From DASVWH01 sp036389715 (GTDB lineage Bacteria > Acidobacteriota > Blastocatellia > Pyrinomonadales > Pyrinomonadaceae), in the NCBI GenBank assembly GCA_036389715.1, contig DASVWH010000073.1:1-10026 (forward strand): a stretch of 10,026 bases of DNA. The letters run 5' to 3'. Shown one piece after another: positions 6,442 to 10,026 of the stretch. Position 1 is the stretch's first letter; each line of letters starts with the position of its first letter. A model generated the notes under the pieces. The model was given only the letters and a program-made list of their open reading frames with translations, had not been told where the DNA came from and ran no database searches. The position numbers and the translations under genes were made by a program.

Positions 6442-6619
6442 AATGCTTCTCCGTCTAAAGTAGGTCTGTCATGGCCATTCTTTCCGCGTCGGCTCTCTTT
6501 GCGGGGCGAAGAATCAGGATGTGGATTCGCCGCCCGCGGCCAGCTTATCCCTGCTGGATTTCTCATACTTAATATGCGATGCTCTGGCACATCTCGACAA
6601 CAAACGAAACGGAGTAATT
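6442..6619. promoter_or_regulatory. Divergent intergenic region between VWA gene and FKBP gene
   Basis: This 178-bp gap must contain the start signals of both flanking genes. On the plus strand TAATAT at 6570-6575 is a possible -10 box about 45 bases ahead of the FKBP start, without a good -35 partner. A short inverted repeat, GGCGAA (6505-6510) with TTCGCC (6526-6531), lies near the middle. No other structure is evident. Confidence 0.35.
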
Positions 6620-7057
6620 ATGCCAGAGCAAGCAAAAAAGGGCGATACGGTGCAGGTTCATTACACGGGGCGGCTCGAAGGCGGCCAGGTTTTCGATTCC
6701 TCCGAAGGGGGCGAGCCGCTGGAGTTCGAGGTCGGCAGCGGCGACGTTATTCAGGGCTTCGACGACGGCGTGCGCGGGATGGACGTTGGCGACAAGAGGA
6801 CCATCGAGATTGAGGCCGAAGAGGCTTACGGAGAGCGCAACGAGATGCTGGTCCAGAAGGTCTCGCGCGACAGCATCGGGCTCGATACGGACCCGCAGCC
6901 GGGCATGAACCTAATCATGCAATTACCCGACGGCAACGAGATTCCCATCACCATCACGGAAGTCACGGAAGACTCCATCACGCTCGACGCCAATCACCCG
7001 CTGGCCGGAAGCAAACTCATCTTCGACATCGAGCTGGTCAAGATAAGGCAGCCATAA
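6620..7057 (+). CDS. FKBP-type peptidyl-prolyl cis-trans isomerase, SlyD-like, 145 residues
   Basis: It should catalyse cis-trans isomerisation of Xaa-Pro bonds and act as a folding helper in the cytoplasm; there is no signal peptide. The frame opens upstream, but GGAG five bases ahead of the ATG at 6620 and the conserved N-terminus select this start. VQVHYTGRLEGGQVFDSS (11-28) and VIQGFDDGVRGMDVGDKR (43-60) are FKBP strands and active-site loop. EEAYGERNE (67-75) opens an insert-in-flap domain running to about residue 122, which in SlyD binds unfolded chains. NHPLAGSKLIFDIELV (125-140) is the SlyD-type return to the FKBP fold. The His/Cys-rich metal-binding tail of E. coli SlyD is missing; the protein ends VKIRQP. 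A nickel-delivery role is therefore unlikely. It is the only plus-strand gene, divergent from the VWA gene and convergent with the kinase gene. The stop is TAA. Confidence 0.93.
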   Translation: MPEQAKKGDTVQVHYTGRLEGGQVFDSSEGGEPLEFEVGSGDVIQGFDDGVRGMDVGDKRTIEIEAEEAYGERNEMLVQKVSRDSIGLDTDPQPGMNLIMQLPDGNEIPITITEVTEDSITLDANHPLAGSKLIFDIELVKIRQP

Positions 7058-7117
7058 GAAGTCTGCCGAGCCGACATCGAGAGGGGCCGCGGCGTCCCGG
7101 TGAAGCGTCGCTCGCCG

Positions 7118-7132
7118 AGGCTCTTTAAGCCT
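7118..7132 (+). terminator. Weak hairpin in convergent intergenic gap
   Basis: AGGCT (7118-7122) and AGCCT (7128-7132) form a 5-bp stem with a five-base loop, followed on the plus strand by TTGAG. This is a poor terminator, but it is the best candidate in the 104 bp between the two convergent genes. Two tandem copies of GGGCCTGC (7141-7156) sit just after it, next to the kinase stop codon. Confidence 0.22.
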
Positions 7133-7161
7133 TTGAGAACGGGCCTGCGGGCCTGCGGCTG

Positions 7162-9915
7162 CTACCCTTTGCCGTCCTTCGAGAGGCGCTCGACCACGGC
7201 CACCAGCTCGGCCGGGTCAACCGGCTTGGCGACGTAAAGCTGGAACCCTGCGTCGAGCGCCATCCGCCGGTTCTCTTCCCCGACGTAAGCCGAAAGAGCT
7301 GCTGCCGGAACGCCTCCTCCCTGCTCCGCCTTCAACGCGCGTACCTGCTTGATTAAGGCGTACCCGTCCGTGCCCGGCAGACCGATGTCGCTGATTAAAA
7401 CGTCCGGCCTGAACTGTTCGAGGGCCGCGAGGGCCTCGCTCGCGCTGGCCACCGCGGTGACGGCAGCGCCGCACGTCTCCAGCACCGTCTTTATCAGGTC
7501 GCGCGCATCCGGTTCGTCGTCAACGATGAGCACGCGCAATCCTTCGAGCGAGGCCAATTGTCGCATGCGTGACGGCTCGCCCGTTTCGGCTGGCGCGGTC
7601 TGCGCCGTTGCGGGCGGGGCGGGCATTAACGGCAGGCTGATCCTGAAGCTGGCCCCGCGGCCCTGGCCCTCGCTCTCGGCCTCGACAGTGCCGCCGTGCA
7701 GCTCGACCAGGTGGCGCACGATGGCGAGCCCCAGCCCGAGCCCGCCGTGACTGCGCGTCATCGAGCTATCGGCCTGGCGAAAGCGGTCGAAGACGTAGGG
7801 GAGAAACTCAGGGTTGATGCCCTGCCCTGTATCGCTGACGGTAATCTCGGCCTGCGCGTCTACAGATTGGAGCGAGACCTTCACCTGCCCTCCTCTGGAC
7901 GTGAACCTGACGGCGTTCGAGAGCAGGTTCCAGACGACCTGTTGCAGGCGCGCCGGGTCGCCCGAAACCATCCCGGCCAGCGGGTCGAAGGAGGTTTCGA
8001 GCCGGATGCCCCTGGCGTCGGCCGCCGGGCGCACGGCATCCATCGCGGCCCGGACGACGGGGACCAGCTCGACCGGGCGGACATCGAGCCGCAGGTTGCC
8101 CGTGATGATCCGCGAAACGTCGAGCAGGTCTTCGATCAACTGCGCCTGTGCCCTGGCATTGCGCTCGACGGTCTCAAGCGCGTGGCTGGCGGTCGCTTCA
8201 TCCAGTTCCATAGTCCTGAGCATCGTGGTCCAGCCGAGCACAGCCGTCAGCGGCGTGCGCAGCTCATGTGAGAGTGTGGCCAGAAATTCGTCCTTGGTCC
8301 GGTTGGCCTGTTCGGCTTCGAGGCGGGCCGCCTGTTCCCGCTCCAGCGCCCTGGCCCGCGCTTCGTCGGCGCTCCGGTGCTCTGTAATATCGCGCTGCGT
8401 CCCCCATGCGCGCCGCAGGCTGCCCGCTTCGACCGACCCGACCAAGTTGTTGAGGAAGTATTTCTGATTGCCCGCCCGATCCGCTTCAGCCGATTCGGCT
8501 TCCGTCAGCCGGTAGCCCGAGCGAATGAAGCTGCGCAGCAGTTCGACGTTGTTCGGATTGTCGCGGATGAGCAGGTCTCCGAGCCGCGCGCCGACGATTT
8601 CCGCGGCCCGCCCGAGCCCGTACATCTGCGCCATCGCGTCGTTGCACTCGGCCAGGTAGCCGTGCCGGTAGAAAAGCTCGATCTGCTCTTCTTCGGGCAG
8701 TCCGATGGGGACGGGCTCTTCAAGCTCGAAGCGCCAGATGGCCTCCGAGCTGTTTTCGACAAAGGCGCGGTAGCGTTCTTCGCTGGCGCGCAGGGCTTCT
8801 TCGACCCGCCGCCGCTCGGTGATGTTGCGCGCGATGGTCGAGGCTCCGACGATGCGCCCCTCCGCGTTTCTAATCGGAGAGATGGTCAGCGCGACGTTGA
8901 TTAAGCTGCCGTCTTTCCTGACGCGAACGCTTTCGAGATGCTCCACATGCTCGCCGCGTTTGAGGCCCGCGAGAATCTGCGTCACTTCGTCGGTCAGACC
9001 GGGCGGAACGAGCACGGAAACGTGGCGGCCAGTGATCTCTTCGGCCGAATAGCCGTAGAGCTTCTGCGCCCCCTCGTTCCAGCTCATGATGACGCCGTCG
9101 AGCGTCTTGCCGAAGATTGCGTCGTCCGTTGATTCGACTATCGCGGCGAACCTCGAATGTATCTCTTCGGCGCGCCTGCGCTCCGTGATGTCACGAAAGA
9201 CCAGGACGACGCCGGAGATGGACCCGTCGCTGTCTTTGATGGGCGCGCCGCTGTCGTCAATCGGCACTTCGACGCCGTCGCGCCGGATAAGCAGGGTGTG
9301 ATTGGCCAGCCCGACGATATTACCGTGGCGAAAGACCTTCTCGACGGGGCTTTCGACCTCCTCGCGCGTCGTTTCGTTGACGATCTTGAAGACCTCTTTG
9401 ACCTCTCGCCCGCGCGCCTGCTCGAAGGTCCAGCCGGTCAACTCCTGTGCGACGGCGTTCATGAAGGAGATGCGCCCCTCCGCGTCCGTCGCCATCACGG
9501 CGTCGCCGATGCTGCCGAGGGTGGTTGCCAGCCGTCTCTCGCTGGCACTCAGCGCAGCCGTAGTCTCTTCGACCCTCCGGTTCGAGCGATGCAGCGACTC
9601 GCTCATCAAAGCCGTGACGATGCCGACGACTAGAAAGAGGCCGAGGCCCAGAAGCTCCGGCGTCCCCGTAACGGCGAGCGAATAGTCCGGCGGAATGAAG
9701 AAATAGGCGGCCGCCACCGTCGAGAGCCCGGTCGCAACCAGCGCGGGCCCCAGACCGCAGGCCCAGGCGCTGAACATGACGGCCGGAAAGTAGGTGATGA
9801 AAGGAAGATTACCGCCCAGGATGGGATCGAGCATCTCCCGCACCAGCGTGGCCAGGAGGACGCTCGCCAGCGCCATCCCGTAGCGCAGCCAGACGGAGAG
9901 TCTGAGCTTAAACAT
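7162..9915 (-). CDS. Membrane-bound PAS-domain hybrid sensor histidine kinase, 917 residues
   Basis: The frame is open from 10014, but the ATG at 9915 is chosen because AGAGGG lies six bases upstream and the membrane domain starts right after it (MFKLRLSVWLRYG). Residues 10-110 are a KdpD-like DUF4118 module with about four membrane helices and FITYFPAVMFSAW. Three PAS/PAC units follow, at about 122-244, 254-367 and 376-512, the first two ending in ITERRR, the third in ITEHR. A coiled stretch (EARARALEREQAARLEAEQA) leads to the HisKA domain with phospho-accepting H550 in SHELRTPLT. The ATPase domain has the N box NLLSNAVRF (N667), G1 DTGQGI (D695) and G2 GGLGLGLAI (about 724-732). A receiver domain (793-911) has D799/D800, phospho-accepting D843 in ISDIGLPG, and K897. 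All catalytic residues are present, so it should be active. Signal and output partner are unknown; no response regulator or phosphotransfer gene is adjacent. The stop is TAG. Confidence 0.94.
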   Translation of the reverse strand: MFKLRLSVWLRYGMALASVLLATLVREMLDPILGGNLPFITYFPAVMFSAWACGLGPALVATGLSTVAAAYFFIPPDYSLAVTGTPELLGLGLFLVVGIVTALMSESLHRSNRRVEETTAALSASERRLATTLGSIGDAVMATDAEGRISFMNAVAQELTGWTFEQARGREVKEVFKIVNETTREEVESPVEKVFRHGNIVGLANHTLLIRRDGVEVPIDDSGAPIKDSDGSISGVVLVFRDITERRRAEEIHSRFAAIVESTDDAIFGKTLDGVIMSWNEGAQKLYGYSAEEITGRHVSVLVPPGLTDEVTQILAGLKRGEHVEHLESVRVRKDGSLINVALTISPIRNAEGRIVGASTIARNITERRRVEEALRASEERYRAFVENSSEAIWRFELEEPVPIGLPEEEQIELFYRHGYLAECNDAMAQMYGLGRAAEIVGARLGDLLIRDNPNNVELLRSFIRSGYRLTEAESAEADRAGNQKYFLNNLVGSVEAGSLRRAWGTQRDITEHRSADEARARALEREQAARLEAEQANRTKDEFLATLSHELRTPLTAVLGWTTMLRTMELDEATASHALETVERNARAQAQLIEDLLDVSRIITGNLRLDVRPVELVPVVRAAMDAVRPAADARGIRLETSFDPLAGMVSGDPARLQQVVWNLLSNAVRFTSRGGQVKVSLQSVDAQAEITVSDTGQGINPEFLPYVFDRFRQADSSMTRSHGGLGLGLAIVRHLVELHGGTVEAESEGQGRGASFRISLPLMPAPPATAQTAPAETGEPSRMRQLASLEGLRVLIVDDEPDARDLIKTVLETCGAAVTAVASASEALAALEQFRPDVLISDIGLPGTDGYALIKQVRALKAEQGGGVPAAALSAYVGEENRRMALDAGFQLYVAKPVDPAELVAVVERLSKDGKG

Positions 9916-10026
9916 GAGCAGCCCTCTGTGTTCGCCGGTCCCGCCGCGCCCGAGACCGTGTGCTGTCAGCGAGAGCCGGAAACAATCTCTCCATGACGGC
10001 AGAGGCGTTAACAATAGCGGAAGCGT
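9916..10026 (-). promoter_or_regulatory. Upstream region of the kinase gene
   Basis: This 111-bp stretch up to the window edge should hold the kinase leader and possibly its promoter. A TTGTTA hexamer (plus positions 10009-10014) could serve as a -35, but no matching -10 lies 16-18 bases downstream. I see no other gene or structure here. Confidence 0.25.

Noticed and set aside
6376..6813. Plus-strand 145-residue frame ahead of and within the FKBP gene
   Set aside because: It overlaps the VWA signal peptide region on the other strand and the FKBP gene in another frame; only the FKBP frame shows conserved motifs.
7141..7156. Tandem GGGCCTGC copies as a repeat array
   Set aside because: Only two full copies of an 8-base unit in GC-rich DNA, too little to call an array.
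7696..8467. Plus-strand frames of about 190-217 residues
   Set aside because: They are antisense to the ATPase and HisKA domains of the kinase and show no independent features.

Overview
High-GC bacterial DNA, most likely from an Acidobacteriota chromosome. The main clue is a 746-residue secreted protein of the VWFA-related type (TIGR03436-like) that is strongly associated with that phylum. The tripeptide-level features of the other genes are compatible but not diagnostic, and the class (perhaps Blastocatellia) is only a guess. I see no insertion sequence, phage gene, CRISPR array, rRNA or tRNA.

Layout. Positions 1-6441 carry five genes, all on the minus strand. In transcription order they are: a secreted VWA-domain protein (4201-6441), the selenocysteine elongation factor SelB (2210-4123), a 72-residue two-helix membrane protein (1705-1923), a 115-residue membrane protein (1121-1468), and a secreted clan GH-A/GH5-like glycoside hydrolase (1-1069) whose C-terminus lies beyond the window edge. 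A SlyD-like FKBP prolyl isomerase (6620-7057) is on the plus strand, divergent from the VWA gene. It converges on a 917-residue membrane-bound hybrid histidine kinase (7162-9915, minus). All other long reading frames are antisense or frame-shifted shadows of these genes, as expected at this GC content.

Non-coding signals. The most structured gaps are: (i) 4124-4200, just upstream of selB, with a perfect 11-bp inverted repeat that competes with an inner 6-bp hairpin; (ii) 1924-2060, with a 12-bp direct repeat, an inverted copy of its core, and a promoter-like region ahead of the 72-residue gene; (iii) 1513-1572, a convincing intrinsic terminator on the minus strand; (iv) 1491-1505, a short perfect palindrome just ahead of the ribosome binding site of the 115-residue membrane protein; and (v) 1086-1106, a hairpin between that gene and the hydrolase.

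How the genes work together. No single pathway links them. SelB implies that the organism decodes UGA as selenocysteine, but selA, selD, selC and any selenoprotein gene are not visible here. The kinase has no adjacent response regulator beyond its own receiver domain. The window looks like ordinary chromosomal housekeeping and accessory content rather than a new multi-gene system. The points most worth checking are the leader structure at selB and the repeated box upstream of the 72-residue gene.
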